The notes: a model not told the origin generated them from the sequence alone. A stretch of 39,687 nt of DNA from Parachlorella kessleri (GCA_001598975.1 BBXU01000458.1:1-39687), one strand, 5' to 3'. Positions 9,545-22,191 are shown, counted from the first letter of the stretch. Numbers and translations: made by a program.

Positions 9545-12528
9545 ATGTCCAGTACCAGTCATCACACTATACTGCTACCAGTCAGAGGATTGCGGCTGTG
9601 GCAGCGATCGGCTCTCCAAGCGACGTCAAGCACCTTTTGCCTGAGGCGCAGGCCGCCTTGCAGACATAGGCTACAACTAGAAGCTAGTAGCAGCAGCTCA
9701 GGGCCTGATGCTAGCAGCTGGGAGCCAGTCCAAGGGGCAGCAGGGCCCCTGGTTCCCTCCTCGAGGCTCCTCAAAGAGACGCTCCCAGCCATACTCAGGT
9801 TCAGCCTGCCGGTGGTGTGCATCCCTCTGGCAGATCCCTTAATGAGCCTCATAGATAGTATCTGCATTGGCCGCATCAGCAGGTCGGTGACACAGCTTGC
9901 GGCGCTGGGCCCCTGCAGCCTCATTTTCAGCTTCAGTTCATACATCTGGAATGCGCTTGCCATAGCTACCGTCACACTTGTGGCGGATCGCCTTAAGGAT
10001 AATGACACCCAGGCAGCCAGCCTGGCGCTGTCTTGCTCCATGGCACTTGCTGTGGTGGGAGGCCTGGTGGTCTGCGGGGTTCTGGAGACGGCAGGGCCGT
10101 GGTTGCTGGCGCGGACGGGGGCCGAGGCGGCCATCCTGCCGCATGCGTTGACCTACCTGCGCATTCGAGCGCTGGCGGCCCCCGCATCCATTGTGGTGCA
10201 GGTACACGGCCGATGTGGGTGCTGTGTTTCTTGGCAAGCAACAAGCAAAGTGGAAGGGCTGGGCTCCAGCTGAGCTGGAAGGTGCTTTGTAGCCTGACAT
10301 GGCTGGATGGGTTGATGCATGGGGCAAAGCCTGTATGCAGGCTCCACCTGGGCTTAAGACATAAGCAGACTCCAAGTGTCTGGCTAGTTGCCCACCCGAC
10401 ATTGCTCACGGCTGTCAGTGTCTTGCAGGTTGCACAAGCGGGGCTTCTAGGTCAGCGTGACAGCCTGTCGCCCTTCCGGGCAGTGGTTGTCACCAGCACT
10501 GTCAGCCTGGTGGGGGACCTGGTGTTTATCGGGCCTGCAGGCATGGGGCTGGCAGGTGCAGCGTGGACCACCGTGCTGTCTCAGGTAAGCCTTTGCCAGA
10601 CACTGTGTGTCTTTGTGTGTGCGCGTGCATGCGTGCGTGTGTCGGCAGCAGATTGGCAGCAGGGCATGCAAGGGACCAACAGCTCCTGACCATTGCCGCT
10701 GGTTGGCTGGCAAGCTGGCAAGAGTCGCATCGGCGGGAACCCTTCCTCCGAACAGCAGTGAAGGCACCAGCCTGGTTTTCTGATGCGCATGGACAAACTG
10801 TTCAGGCCAGGTGGCACCCGGCGGCAACATGCCATATGTGCCTGTGCTGCTTCCAGCCAGAGCGCCGTGCGTTGGTGCCTCCTTGCAGTACCTTGGCGTG
10901 CTGCTGCTGCTGCGAGCGGTGCAGCGGAGCAGGGCGCCCGTTGTGCTGCAGCTACCCGGCCGGAGAGAGCTGCGATCGCTGCTGGATACTTTTGGGCTGC
11001 TCACAGTATTCTACGTGTGCAAGAATGTTTCATACCTTATGATACAGGTGGGTAGGCTTATTTAGGCGTGGCATGCACGTGGTCAGGCTTCACCAGTGAA
11101 GGGCAATGCATTGGGGTTTGCCATGGGGAGAGAGCTTTACCCCCCCCCGCCACCCTCAATCTTCAAGGGTGGCGGAGGAGCAACATGTGCTTTGGAACTG
11201 TGACTTGGTCTTATGGGCATCGTGGGGTCCTGGAACTCCGAGGCTGGCAAGCAAGAACCCAAGCTTGCAGTCGCTTCATGACTAGCAACATCCCTTCATG
11301 TGTTGTGTGCGAAGGTGCCATATGCCATTCCTCACAACCTCATGCCTGTTGCATGCCCTTGCCCCAGGCCACGGCCACCCGGCTCTCCGCACTGCTGCTG
11401 GCAGCCCACCAGCCGCTGTGGTCCCTCTGGAACCTGGCCGCCTTCACCAACACGCCGCTGGAGCAGGCAGCCCTGGCCTTCCTGCCCTCGGCTCGCGGCG
11501 AGGAGGAGCGCAGGGAGACCGCTGCACTGCTGCTGGCCATGGTGAGTCGGGCGGAGTGCTGCTGTTGAGGGGAGAGAGCAGATGTCCAATCCTGCCCTGC
11601 CAGCTCAGCGATGCTCTGCCATCTCACCACTGCTCTGCCATCATGCTGCCGTTCGGGGTACCTGTCGATCATGCTGGGTGAGGACCTTGGCTGGAAAGGC
11701 AGCACTGCAAGTATTGACTCGCCCGAGCACCTTGGCATTCTCTATCGCGGTTCCTTTTGAGGGCAGCAGCATGCTTCCTTCATCGCACAAGTAGACCTCC
11801 CGAGTGCTTGGTCGCTGCCTGCAGGGTGCCCTCAGCGGCCTTGTTGGGGCGATGCTAGCGACGGGTCTGCCGGGGCTGCGTCCTGACCTCTTCGTTGCTG
11901 ACCCAGCGCTCTGGCCCCATATGCGGTCGGTGGGGCTGCAGGTGAGGAGCGAGTGGTGGTGGAGGTGCCAGAAAAGGACGTGCGCTCCTGTGGCAGGCTA
12001 TTTGTTGGTTGCCCACGCATACGCTGATCTCCACTCTTGCTGGCCGCGCTCTCGCACACGAAGAATGCCATGGCGCTTTGATTGTGCAGGTCCAAGGTGC
12101 TGTCGGGTCTGCCCTTTAGTGATGAGTGCTGAACCTGCTTAGGCTCACTGCAGCTTGCGGTCCGATGGGTGGGTGCTGGGATCCACTAGCAGGTCGTACC
12201 TTTGCAGCATGACCATGACTTACACACATACACACCCTTCTCCCCCCGCCGCTGCCTGCAGGGAGTGCTGGCTCTCATCTGTTGCGGCATCGATGTGGCC
12301 TCCACAGGGGTCCTACTCGCATTGAAGGACACTGCCTATGTTGCCCAGGCAATGGCAGTCAGTATGTCGCTTCTTGGAGCTTTCCTATGGTGGACACGGC
12401 TGGGCGCTAGCGGTGTGGGGCTGGGCACCGTGTGGTGGGGCCTCGCGGTGTTTTTCTTCCTAAGGGCGGCACAAAGCCTGCCGCGCGTCTTGCACAAGTA
12501 CTTGTTGCGGAGGGGGAAGACTGCATGA
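9545..12528 (+). CDS. MATE-family efflux transporter, probably plastid-targeted
   Basis: Six exons, 9545-10201, 10429-10584, 10889-11047, 11368-11541, 11825-11941 and 12262-12528 (stop TGA), all in phase 0, encode 509 residues. Residues 1 to ~80 are rich in Ser, Arg and Ala with few acidic residues, like a chloroplast transit peptide. Hydrophobic membrane segments follow. Family-typical stretches include PLMSLIDSICIGRISRS and TQLAALGPCSLIF in the first MATE repeat and AGMGLAGAAWTTVLSQ at the end of that half. MATE proteins are H+- or Na+-coupled antiporters for organic cations, citrate or phenolics. The closest type is the plant chloroplast DTX/EDS5-like subgroup, judged from the leader and the 'ELAALGP' region. 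The substrate cannot be inferred. The length matches the family. Confidence 0.88.
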
Positions 12529-13102
12529 TGCCAAGCAGAGGCTGGTGAGCTGGGGGAAGGAGTCCTCCCTTCGCTCTGGGGTGTCACTACCTTTTCGGCT
12601 ATACACAGTCTCCCGCTGGACTGACTGCCGCGCGGGGCTGGGTTTGTAGCAGCTTGAAGGCCGCTTCTCATGCACTCTTGGCAACACCTTGTATTATTTT
12701 GATGGTTTTTTTCAACTGCTCTGGCAGGTCTAGCTGGCTTAAGGACTGCTCTTCAGACTTCTAAAGACTTCTAAACTTGATCACTTTCTGTGTGGCTTGT
12801 ACCTATGTTGGGTTTTAGCTGCAGCACTTGACGTAGCTTCCCTAGTGCTGGTATCTCAGCTGACTCTTATCTCAAGTGTACCACCAGCATTCCCTCCAAG
12901 CGTCTACATGGAGTTGGCCACCACAGTGGCAGGCTGGCGCCCTTAGCGCGCTGATTGCAGGACGCCAACGTACACGAGAAGACTCCCTGACAGTAATACT
13001 TTTGCAAGGGGAAAAACCAAAGGTTTGGAAACACTGTCTTGATCACTTTGCAGCGTGCTCCTCGCCAGACTCGTCCACTGTAGCAGTGCCGGTGCTTCAA
13101 GC
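12529..13102. other. Intergenic region between MATE and ARMC8-like genes
   Basis: This holds the 3' end of the MATE transcript and the upstream region of the ARMC8-like gene. The open frames here are short and lack splice partners. A duplicated AAGACTTCTAAAC-type pair at about 12755-12780 is the only small repeat seen. Confidence 0.45.
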
Positions 13103-16100
13103 ATGAAGACCAAAGTTGAAAGCGATGTTCTTAGCGGGCTCTGCTCCATAGAGGCAGACGCCCGCTTGGCAGCCCTCCGCTCCCTAAAGAACACTGTGAT
13201 CGGAGACAAGCGCAAGAAGGCCTCCTTCGTCAAGCTTGGAGCAGTACAGCTGCTGGTTGAGATATTGACCTCTGACACGGAGCCCTCCTTGCTCATCCAG
13301 GCGGCAGCAGCGGTGAGCTCGTAGGGGTGCTCCCAACCCTGGAAGCCTGTATGCCCACCTGCTCCCAGCGCAAAGAGTAGTTGCTGCTAGGGAGCTCCGC
13401 AGTTAACCGCACATGAGGCCGCAAGCTTCAAGTTGTTTGCTATGTGTAATTCCTTGACTGCAGGTTGGCAGCTTTGCTGCCTCTGAAGATGGTTTGAGAG
13501 CGGTGGTGGAGCATGGCGCTATCCCCCAGCTGCTGCGTGCGCTCAACAGCAGTGAGGCGCGAGTGGTGGAAGCTGTGGTGCGGTCACTGAAAATGGTCTA
13601 CAAGGTGCGGCGCTGCAGTGCTTGCACTCCATTTGGTCAAAATGCAGTGGCTCCAGGCAACCGGGTGCTTCCTGATGGCCTTACCTTCGATTCCAAGGCA
13701 TGAAATGATATCCCCCGCAGTATCGGCGAGTTGCTGGGCAGGTAGTCATAGCTCCCTGATGCTTTGCAGGCTCCTCAGGCGCCAAAGGAGATGGTGTTCC
13801 AGAACGACACCCCGGCCCGCTTGGTGTCGCTGCTGTCTGTTCCAATGACCAATGTGGCAGAGTCGGCAGGCAGCATCATTTCAAGCTGCTGTGAAACACC
13901 AGCGCAGGTGCGGTGGGTCCCCCAGCAAAGAACGCCAGGGGCAGGGATAGGAACTGGAAACGGCTTGGAGACACCTTCTATGCCAGTTTTTTGCTTATTT
14001 TATGCCTAATGGTTTGCCTCATGTCGTTACCGTGGGTTGATGTCGACATGATGCCTGCTTGTCGGATGGTGCATATGGAACCAAGCTCGTGTCGCCATCC
14101 TCGTGTCTTGCTTTGCTGTGCAGCAAGGCGCCATGGTTGCTGCCGCCGCTATCCCACCCCTGGTAGCTCTACTCTCCCACCAGCAGCAAAGCAAGCAGGA
14201 GGCGGGCCTTGAGGCGCTGGCGGCTCTCACCAGAGGCAGCGCGACCAGCGCGGCAGCGTGTCTGGAGCATGATGGGGTGGTTGGCCGCGCAGTGGGGTTT
14301 CTGAAGCACCCCTCCGCCCGCGTGCGCTTCTTGGCATGCGTGTGCCTCACCAACCTGTGCCAGCAGCTGCCCAGCGGCAGCAGCGGGCAGTGTGACAGGT
14401 GCAGCAAGCAGGTGCGGGGTGTGGAGTCCGGAGAGTGCGCCTCCGCATATCCTTGCTCGGCTCACCGCCTTTGGGAGCCATGTTCACAGCTTACCCAGTA
14501 CTCACTTGTGTATCTCACGGGTGAGATGAAGCAGTCTTGGCATGCAAAGTGGAGCAGGGTCATGGCATGCTCTGATAAATACGACATGTCCTCAGCAGTA
14601 CACAGCCCACAAGACTTGTGAGCTTGCGAATGAGGGGCGCAGGGTGGCTTGCTATTGGGTGTTGCCCTGACTGCCTCTATTGCAGGAGGTCCAGCAGGCG
14701 GTGTTGCCTGTGCTGGTGCGGCTGCTGGGGGAGTGCTCTGGGGAGCGAGAGGACGTGCCCAGCGTGCTGTGCCAGCTGGTATCAGAGTCAGAGGAGCTGC
14801 AGCAGGTTAGTGAAGAGTAGTGGATGGACAGGTGTATGTGAAGCCAAGGATCAGCGTAGGGTTGGGGATGGAAAAAGTCGCAACAGGTGTGCTGTTTGGT
14901 CGGAGGGGCCGGTGGCTGGAAGGCGGTGATATCAGGCACTGTGTGCAAGCTCGTGTCGATGCTCGTGTCGATGCTCGTGTCGATGCAATGTCACACAAGG
15001 TGCATTGGGCATGTCAACGGGGAATCTGTGGTGCTTGGTGGTGGGTTGTGTGCAACAAAGCGCCAGCGTTTGGTGTGTCAAAGTCGATGCTGCTGGTGTG
15101 GTATCATGTGTTACAAGGTCAGAAGATTGGTTGGAGTGAAGCGTTGAGCGCCCCACTGCTGAGGTAATTGGCAGTAGCCTTATATGTAAGCCGGTAAGCT
15201 AAGACGGACTTTGGGCGCTTGACGGTGTTCCTACCTACCCGCCGGGCAACCCCCCTGGCTGGGTAGGTATTCAGTCAGAGGCGGTTATGAGGCTAGCTTA
15301 ACTGTGCAGGCTGCCACGGACGCCGACGCCATTGCCAAGCTGGCAGTCTTTGTGCGGGATGGAGCCTGCCCACCCAAGCGCAAGGTGTGCTCCGAGACTC
15401 GCAATGCCAGCACCTTGCTGTGCTTCCTGCTGCTGTCCACAGCCTGGCATCACATGGCTTTGCCAGTTGTTCGTAGTGTTGCTTGGTGCCTGCGTTGAGG
15501 CTTTGGAAAAATGCATGGGCTTGTGCTCTCTCGTCGCACGGTGGCTTGACAGCCACGATTGCTGCACACAACGGCTTTCGTGTCGATTTAAGGACCATAT
15601 GGGTGGCATCGGCATGTTTACGTTGTCCTTCAGCAGCGAGGAAACAAATATCTTGCACAGTGTTTGACACCCGTAGGAAGGCGGGGAAGGTGCCAAGCGG
15701 CGGTCCCCTTTCTCCCTCGGTTTGCAGGAGGGTGCGCTGCGTTCGCTAGGCCTGCTGTGCTACACCGCCGAGGCCAATCGCCGGCAGCTGGTGGAGTGCC
15801 GCGTGCTGCCGCAGCTGGCTGGCTGCTTGGGGGAGGAGGGCAGCCCCGCGCTGAGGGCGGCCGCATGCAGCTGCATGCGCAGCCTGTCGCGCAGCTCAAA
15901 CCTGCTGCGGTGAGGCAGGCAGGGGAGGGCTTGGCGTGTGCTTCAACGCCTGCCTGCCTGCCAGCCAGCCAGCCTAAATGCCTGGAAGTCCTGTCTTTGC
16001 CAGCCTGTCATGTCCCTGCTTGTCCGCTGCCTGGCAGGGCTCCAAATCTCTGTACGACTCAACGCTGTGCTCGGAGTCGGGTGATTGCCTGGCAGGGCAC

Positions 16101-19100
16101 GGCAGCTCTGGCTGGCGCAGTGCTGTGCCCTGTGTGTGCTGGGGTGTCACCGGAAGCAGCATGAGCTACACCAGATAGGTGGTAGGGAGGGAGGAAGGAG
16201 TGCAGAAGAGGTGTGCCTGCAGGTCTAACCTGGGGGAGGTCGATGTGGCGGCTCCCCTGTTGCGACTGACGGAGGAGGAGGATGCGGTGGTGGCGTGGCA
16301 GGCAGCAGCAGCACTTGCCAACCTCACGGTGGACTGCACTGCAGTCAAGGTGGGGTCGCACGGGGTTCTATTAGGCCAGGGGGTAGGATACTACAGTCAT
16401 GGGCTTCTCTGTGGCCAGGTGATGGGTTACTACAGTCACGGGAAGGTGATGATGGACTCCTACGGTTGCACAGGGTCCTCTTTTGTTTTCATCTGGTGCT
16501 AGGGTAGAGGGTGCCCCAGTCATGGAGGGCTGTCGGTGGACTCTCTTGGGGTGCGGGTTGCTTGTGCGGTGGCTGTGGCTATACTGCGGGCTAGTGAGCG
16601 GCACTGCCTCTCTGAATGCCTGCCTGCCTAAATGCCTGCCTGCAGGAGGCTGTGCTCCAGCGCGGCGGCGTGCAGCGGTTTGTGAGCCTCACGCAGTCGA
16701 TGCACCACCAGCTGCGGCTGTACGGGGTGTGGGGCCTGTCTTCCATTGCCTACCGCAGCGCTCCAGGTGCGTGGGGAGTGCAGCAGGGAGCAATAGCTAG
16801 CTGGCCAGGGAGGCTGGCGCAGGGGCGCTGGGCGGGCCACACCATGAATGATACCTGAAGCCTGGGAGTGAACTGTTTTTAGGGGCAGGTCACAGCTGTG
16901 CTGCACAGGGATGTCCATGTGCACCATAATGAGCCGATTCACAGGCTGGCTGGGATGATTGGTGCTTGGAGGCTGTGCCATGCCAAGGGTGGGGTGGTGC
17001 GTCGATTGGGGGAAGGTGTGCTAGCAATGGCAGACCCTGTATCCTGACAACCCCAGGAGGTTTTATATTATTCTGGGTGCAGACGTGCGCGAGACCATCA
17101 TGCAGCAGCTGCCATGGATGAGCTTGGTGTCACTCCTAGAGGATCCAGAACACGACATCAGGGTGCGCTTGCCTTGTCGGTGCTTGTGTTGTATGTGCTG
17201 AATGGTAGGAAACTGCGGGTGTGAGGTCTTTTGTGTGGGATGAGGTAATCATTGACGGGATTTGCTCACCGCATGTTCACATCCCATGCGCCGTTGCATG
17301 CGTGGCACAGATAAGAGGAGGCGGTCGGGACCATTTGCTGGCCAGGCTCTCACCCGCCTGCTCCCTAACTCCCTGCCCTTGCTGGCTGCAGGAGAAGGCC
17401 GTCCTGCTGCTGCGCAACCTTGCTTACAACACGTCGCCGCACCAGCAGCAGCAGCAGCAACAACAACAACAGCAACACCCTCAGCTGCGGACCCGGCCGC
17501 CGCTTCAGCCAGGGAGCTGCACTGACGGGCCTGGGGGCCCCAGCCTGCACAAGTGGAGTGGCGGGGAGGTTCTGGCTGCGGTGAAGCGGCTGGTGGAGCG
17601 CCCGAGCCCCTCGCCCATGGTGGGTTGTTAAGAGTGGGAAGGGTGGAGTTTGACGCGTCGGGCATGGGTGGGTGGCGTGTGGGTGGGGGAGTGGGGAGGG
17701 TGGTGGAAGAGCTCCTGTGTTTGCCGTGGCCAGGCGGCGGGAGGAGCCTGTGAAGGGCGCGAGTGACGGCTGGTGAGGTGGTGAGCGTGTGAATGGCAAG
17801 GATCTCCCTTGAACCTTGCCATCTCCAATCATACCACCAGCTCTATTGGCAGTCGCTCATCTGTTACGTGGCAGGGTCTTCCGGTCTCATGGTAATGCCG
17901 GCCGCGCCTGGGAACAGGCACAGGAAACTGTGTGGCAAAGGGTAAGCCTCCGGGGGTTGCCCAAGTCCTGGGTCCGTGGGTCGTGGGTTGCTGGCACGCT
18001 GCACCCGGCAGGTATGGGTAAGCATGGCACCATGCAGCCCTCAGGGCTGCCGTCCTTGGGTGCAGCTGCTGCTGTGTGGCAGGACAGGCAAGGCCGTACA
18101 AGGCAAAGCCCTGCATGGTGCGAGTGCCTAGCAAGTCTCAGTCGACCATGCCATGCGCCTGCTGAGCAAGATGTGTTTGCCTGCAGAGCATGTTTCTCAC
18201 TGGCCCGGTCGCCATGAACCTGGCACCTTGCCAGGCTCAGTTGTAACCCTGCCTAGAACCCCACCTTGTATCACTTTTGCGTTGTAGCATGCTGCTCTGT
18301 CCGCACTGCTGGCCCAAGGTACGGGCCAGGAGTTGCTCCCCCAGCACAACGACGACCCACCACCACCACCACAGCACATCACCAACCCACCCCACCCCCG
18401 TCTGCTAAAGTCGGAGTGCACCTCTGCTCAAGGAAAACCTCCTCGCTCCCTGCCCTGCCCTGCCCCGCAGCTGAAGGAGCATGCCCTGTATGTGGTGGTC
18501 AACATGGCCAGCGGCAGCGCGGAGCAGAAGGCCGCTGTGATGGGCAGCGGCTGGCCGGCGGTGCTGCTGGAGCAGATGGGGGATGCGGACGCTCGGGTGC
18601 GGGAGGCAGCAGTCTGGGCGGTCATCAACCTGTCGTGGAGGTCAGTTGCCTGGCTGGCTGGCTGGTTGAGGGGTAACGCCAACTGGCCTTTTGGGTGCGC
18701 CTTGGTGTGCTTCCCTTGATAAATGCTGCAACAGCGGCAGCATGGCTCTCCCAGCCCTACAAGCGCCTGCCTGGTAGTGTGTGACATTGGATGCATGGCA
18801 ACTCCTTTGGGCACGATAAAACCCCTCAGCAGTCGCTGCGGGGCACAATGATGCTGATTGCCTTGGAAAGAAGCAGTCAGTGTCCTGGCCCGTCGTGGCT
18901 TGCTAAGCCCTTCTTGGGGTCCTGCTCGTTGCTGCAGCAAGGGCGGCGACAGCACGGCGCCGCACCGTATCCAAGCCCTGAGGCATCTGGGCTTCGAGGA
19001 CAAGCTGAAGGATCTGCAGCACGATGACTCGCTGCCGGTGGGCGAGGGCGGAAACGTTGGTATCCAACTTCCATTGAGTGTGTTGGGCTCGACAAATGCC

Positions 19101-19364
19101 AGGAGCCTTCCATCAGGCTGATGCTGGTAGACCATACTTCCTACTTCCTTTCTGTTACTCGTCCGCCTTTAAAAAGATTGCGTAGTATGAATCTCTCCCC
19201 GCCCATGCTGGCAGGTCAAGGAGCGGGCCAGGACAGCGCTGGACCAGTTTGGCAGTGACCCTGAAAGAGACGAGGAGATGCGGCAGATCGAGGATGAGAT
19301 CCAGCAGGTGCAGGCAGCGGCGGCAGCGGCCGCGGCCCGGCTGCGCATGCACTTCAGAGATTGA
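13103..19364 (+). CDS. ARMC8: Armadillo-repeat GID/CTLH E3 ligase subunit (ARMC8/GID5-like)
   Basis: Fourteen exons join with consistent phases: 13103-13312, 13464-13604, 13770-13907, 14124-14411, 14686-14805, 15310-15384, 15728-15909, 16223-16349, 16646-16766, 17083-17162, 17392-17619, 18471-18640, 18938-19037 and 19215-19364 (stop TGA). They encode 709 residues, against about 670 for human ARMC8. Armadillo repeats run through the whole protein. The N-terminus (LKNTVIGDKRKKASFVKLGAV) and the stretch SRSSNLLRSNLGEVDVAAPL align by eye with human ARMC8, as does the end (VKERARTALDQF). ARMC8, Gid5/Vid28 in yeast, scaffolds the GID/CTLH ubiquitin ligase and holds the substrate receptor. Oddities are an 11-glutamine insertion (residues ~512-522) in a Pro/Gly-rich loop and an Ala-rich C-terminal extension with a short acidic helix. 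Confidence 0.88.
14949..14984. repeat. 12-bp tandem repeat, three copies, intronic
   Basis: The unit GCTCGTGTCGAT occurs three times in a row in the intron between exons 5 and 6 of the ARMC8-like gene. It is outside coding sequence. Confidence 0.85.
15232..15269. repeat. Inverted repeat (hairpin) in intron
   Basis: TACCTACCC at 15232-15240 and GGGTAGGTA at 15261-15269 are perfect 9-bp inverted arms around a 20-nt GC-rich loop. It lies 40 nt before exon 6 of the ARMC8-like gene and could fold in the pre-mRNA near the branch region. Confidence 0.6.
17443..17475 (+). repeat. CAG/CAA tract coding for 11 glutamines
   Basis: Five CAG codons are followed by a CAA-rich mix in exon 11 of the ARMC8-like gene. 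The tract opens a ~45-residue Gln/Pro/Gly insertion between two armadillo helices. Five identical CAG triplets make length polymorphism likely. Confidence 0.85.
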
Positions 19365-20240
19365 TGCTGGTAGGGTGAGCAATGATTCTGCAGATGGATT
19401 GTGGATGATAGTCCCGCATGTGCAGGCGGCAGCCGTCACATCTTGAGTGTGCATGCGCAATGAACTAGAGGGTATTGAAGAAACTGGACAACTCCATGCA
19501 GGTGCATGCACCCTCCAAGTGTATTAGTGGGGAGTTGTGTGTGTGTGTTTCGTCGCGAGGGTGGGTGCTCGGAGTCGCTAGCAAGCAAGCCACAGTATTA
19601 TCCTGATTTGTGAGGATCCTGCTGACGCACCCTCTGGCTTGATGCAAGTCTTCTTGGCCTGGATGCATGCCCATTGGAGACATGCCACATGTAACTTCAG
19701 GCAGCCAATGAAGACATAATGGAGGGACTATCATAGCAAACCCGTGCTGAACCCTGGTCATCCATCCTGGCACCCTTGTTCTTGCATGACAGCTTCTCAG
19801 CAAGTTCTAGCCCATCGCACCAGCCAGCACTCGATCAATTACATCAGGCTCCTGGAAGCATGTGGAGCTGGCTTTCTGCATCCCTGTATGCCTCCTTAGT
19901 CCCTAGATGTCTGTTGATGGTGGCAGGCGGCGCAAACAAAGGAATTAGTTGGGCCCAAAATTGACAGCTGCATCCAGCAGCTGTCCATGTGTCCAAGCTG
20001 GATAGAGCTGGCCCCGCGCGCGCCAACTGAGGAATTCAGTGAAAGAGCGGTGCAAACCACAAGTTCGCTGCATCGAGATCGCGTCGATTGATCTTGTCAT
20101 GTGGCTGAGCTGGCATGCGCGTTGCCTTTCACAAGCGCGTCAGCCTTGGTCCTACCAAGTTCCAAGCCTCCAAGTGTAATAGGAGGGCTCAGTTGTCTTG
20201 CAGTTGCCTTGCACCGCGATCACTTACCGAACCAGCAAGC
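19365..20240. other. Intergenic region between ARMC8-like and ADP-ribosylglycohydrolase genes
   Basis: No convincing exon was found on either strand. The first part should be the ARMC8 3' UTR up to TGTAA at 19690. The last part, from 20115, is open in frame with the next gene and may code an N-terminal extension (see that entry). Confidence 0.45.
19690..19694 (+). terminator. Candidate TGTAA polyadenylation signal
   Basis: TGTAA lies 326 nt after the stop codon of the ARMC8-like gene. Chlorophycean 3' UTRs are often this long. Confidence 0.4.
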
Positions 20241-22191
20241 ATGGATAACGCAGTGGGCTGTCTCGTGGGAGTGGCTGTCGGCGATGCAGCAGGTCAGCAT
20301 GTTGGTAGCGTTCTACTGACGCTCAGCGATGCAGGATGCATCCTTTACCTGACAACGAGCGTACCAACTTTTATTATTAGCTTTGTAGGGGCCCCTCTGG
20401 AACTCAACAAGGGTGTCATACAACCTGAGGAGGCTTCCAAGGCAATGCGCATGCCAGGGAGCAAGTATCTCCCCGTCCTTGGGAAGGGTAAGGGGGAAGC
20501 AAGAGGTGTTGGTTCTACCACAAGGTTCTCTCCAATATGCGCGCCTGCATGTAAAGGGTCTCGGCCTGGTGCCGTTGTGACACCCACGGTTGCTGCTTTG
20601 CAGGGCAGACAACCGATGACACCGAGCTCACCATCTGTCTGGCGCGAGGTGAGCTTGCCTGGGGAACCCGTCTTTCTCAAAGGCTTGCAAAACATCAGGC
20701 GTGGCATGCACGCAAGCATGTACCCTGTGTGTGGGACAATTTGTAAGTCTGAGGCTGAAGTGTTCTACAGGGCTGGTCGGGCACCCACCCTCACGCGGCT
20801 TCCCAGTGGAGTCGGTGGCCAAGCAATACAGCTTCTGGCATGCTGCCGGAGCGTTTGCGGGGGGCAACACTTGCCAGACAGCCTTCAGCGTGCCACTGGA
20901 GTCGGATAGGGCCAAGTGGGGCGACAGCGGCAGCCAACCCTCTCTTGCCACCCGCATGCGAGTGAGAGCCAGAGCTGTGCCTAGGGTTTAGGTTTTGTGA
21001 TGACGTGTGCTAATCGGTTTGCGGCTGTCTGTCGGAAAAGACATCAGCCTGTGCCTTGCAGCAGGTGCTGACATCTACAGGAGTTGCACCCGTCCACCCT
21101 TTTGTCAAGTGCTTTTTACTCCTGCTTTTCAGGCCTTTGCTGCACAGTTTCGTCAGCCGCCGGCTGGCTTTTGCATCACACACAGGGTCCCATCCTGCCC
21201 CTTCGCAGGCTCGGTCCCACCGTATGAGTATGGAGAGTCAAGCCAATGGCGCTCTGATGAGGGTGGCCCCTCTGGCCATCTGGGGCCACCAGCTCAGCCC
21301 TGCCCTACTGGCAGAGTATGCTGCCGCCGACGCCAGCCTGTCACACCCCAACCCGACCTGTGGCGACTGCAGCGCGGCTTACTGCCTCGAGGTTGCTCAC
21401 CTCATAGCGAGGCCCGGGGATGCTGAGGGGGCGCTGAAGTCGGCCGAGGCCTGGGCACAGGAGCATGCAGGTGAAATGTAGGATGTGCTTCCAAGTTGCT
21501 TGACGGCTGTGGGCAAAAGGAGCGACTCTCGCAAGCTGTGTACATGCTAAATGGATAAGTCAGTAGCTTACTGTGGAAGCTGCCTTCATAGCAGGTGGGC
21601 ATGTATCGCTTTGCAACGTTTTGCTGATGAGTATCTGTCCACAAGTGCATGTCGGCTATCCACACTTGGCATCACCCACACACGCTGCCCCTCCGTCCAG
21701 CTTGCGTGTGCTTACAGCCATGCATGCAACCCTCCCTTTGCCACCACCTGCTCCGCCCCTGTGCCCCCCCTCCTGTGCGCTCCACCAACAAAAACTCGTC
21801 CACTCTGTCACCCGCAGGCAAGGAGGTCCAACAGTGGCTTTTGAAAGACTCTCACCAGCCTCCAGACCAGCTGGACTGCACAGCGTCCGCCGGCTTCCTC
21901 AAGCACGGCTTCACACTGGCCTTCTGCCACCTCCGCCGGCGGTCGCCTTTCGAGGACGGCATTCTGCAGACCCTGTGCAGGGGGGGCGACACCGACACAA
22001 ATGCCGCAATTGTGGGGGGCATGCTGGGCGCGCTGCATGGGGCGGCAGCCATTCCGGCCTGGATGAGTCAGCCGGTGCTGGAGTATGAGGGGAGGGAGGA
22101 TCAGGGGGGAGGCACCCCTCGCCCCAGGGAACTGCGAGCTTCCTGCCTACCTGATCTGGCTCAACAGCTGTTCCAGCTGGCAGGGCAGTGA
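20241..22191 (+). CDS. ADP-ribosylglycohydrolase (ARH/DraG family)
   Basis: Six exons, 20241-20292, 20389-20487, 20604-20648, 20771-20961, 21209-21470 and 21818-22191 (stop TGA), join in phase and encode 340 residues. The family hallmarks are present in order: GVAVGDAAGAP near residues 10-20, QTTDDTELT at ~52-60, NGALMRVAPLAIWG in exon 5, and GGDTDTNAAIVGGMLGALHG near residues 272-290. The acidic residues of the TDDTE and GDTDT motifs bind the two Mg2+ ions that position ADP-ribose. The enzyme should hydrolyse ADP-ribose-protein or related N-/O-glycosidic bonds, reversing mono-ADP-ribosylation or acting on small ADP-ribose compounds. An alternative ATG lies in the same open frame at 20121 or earlier, and would add about 40 residues rich in Lys, Arg and Ser that could target an organelle. 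The short start fits the family best. Confidence 0.88.

Noticed and set aside
11141..11150. Poly-C runs here and near 1-8, 24729-24739 and 39462-39470
   Set aside because: They are short homopolymers in introns or untranslated sequence with no evident role.
16038..16080. Possible extra exon of the ARMC8-like gene (GSKSLYDSTLCSES)
   Set aside because: Its phase does not fit the preceding donor, and joining exons 7 and 8 directly restores the human ARMC8 pattern.
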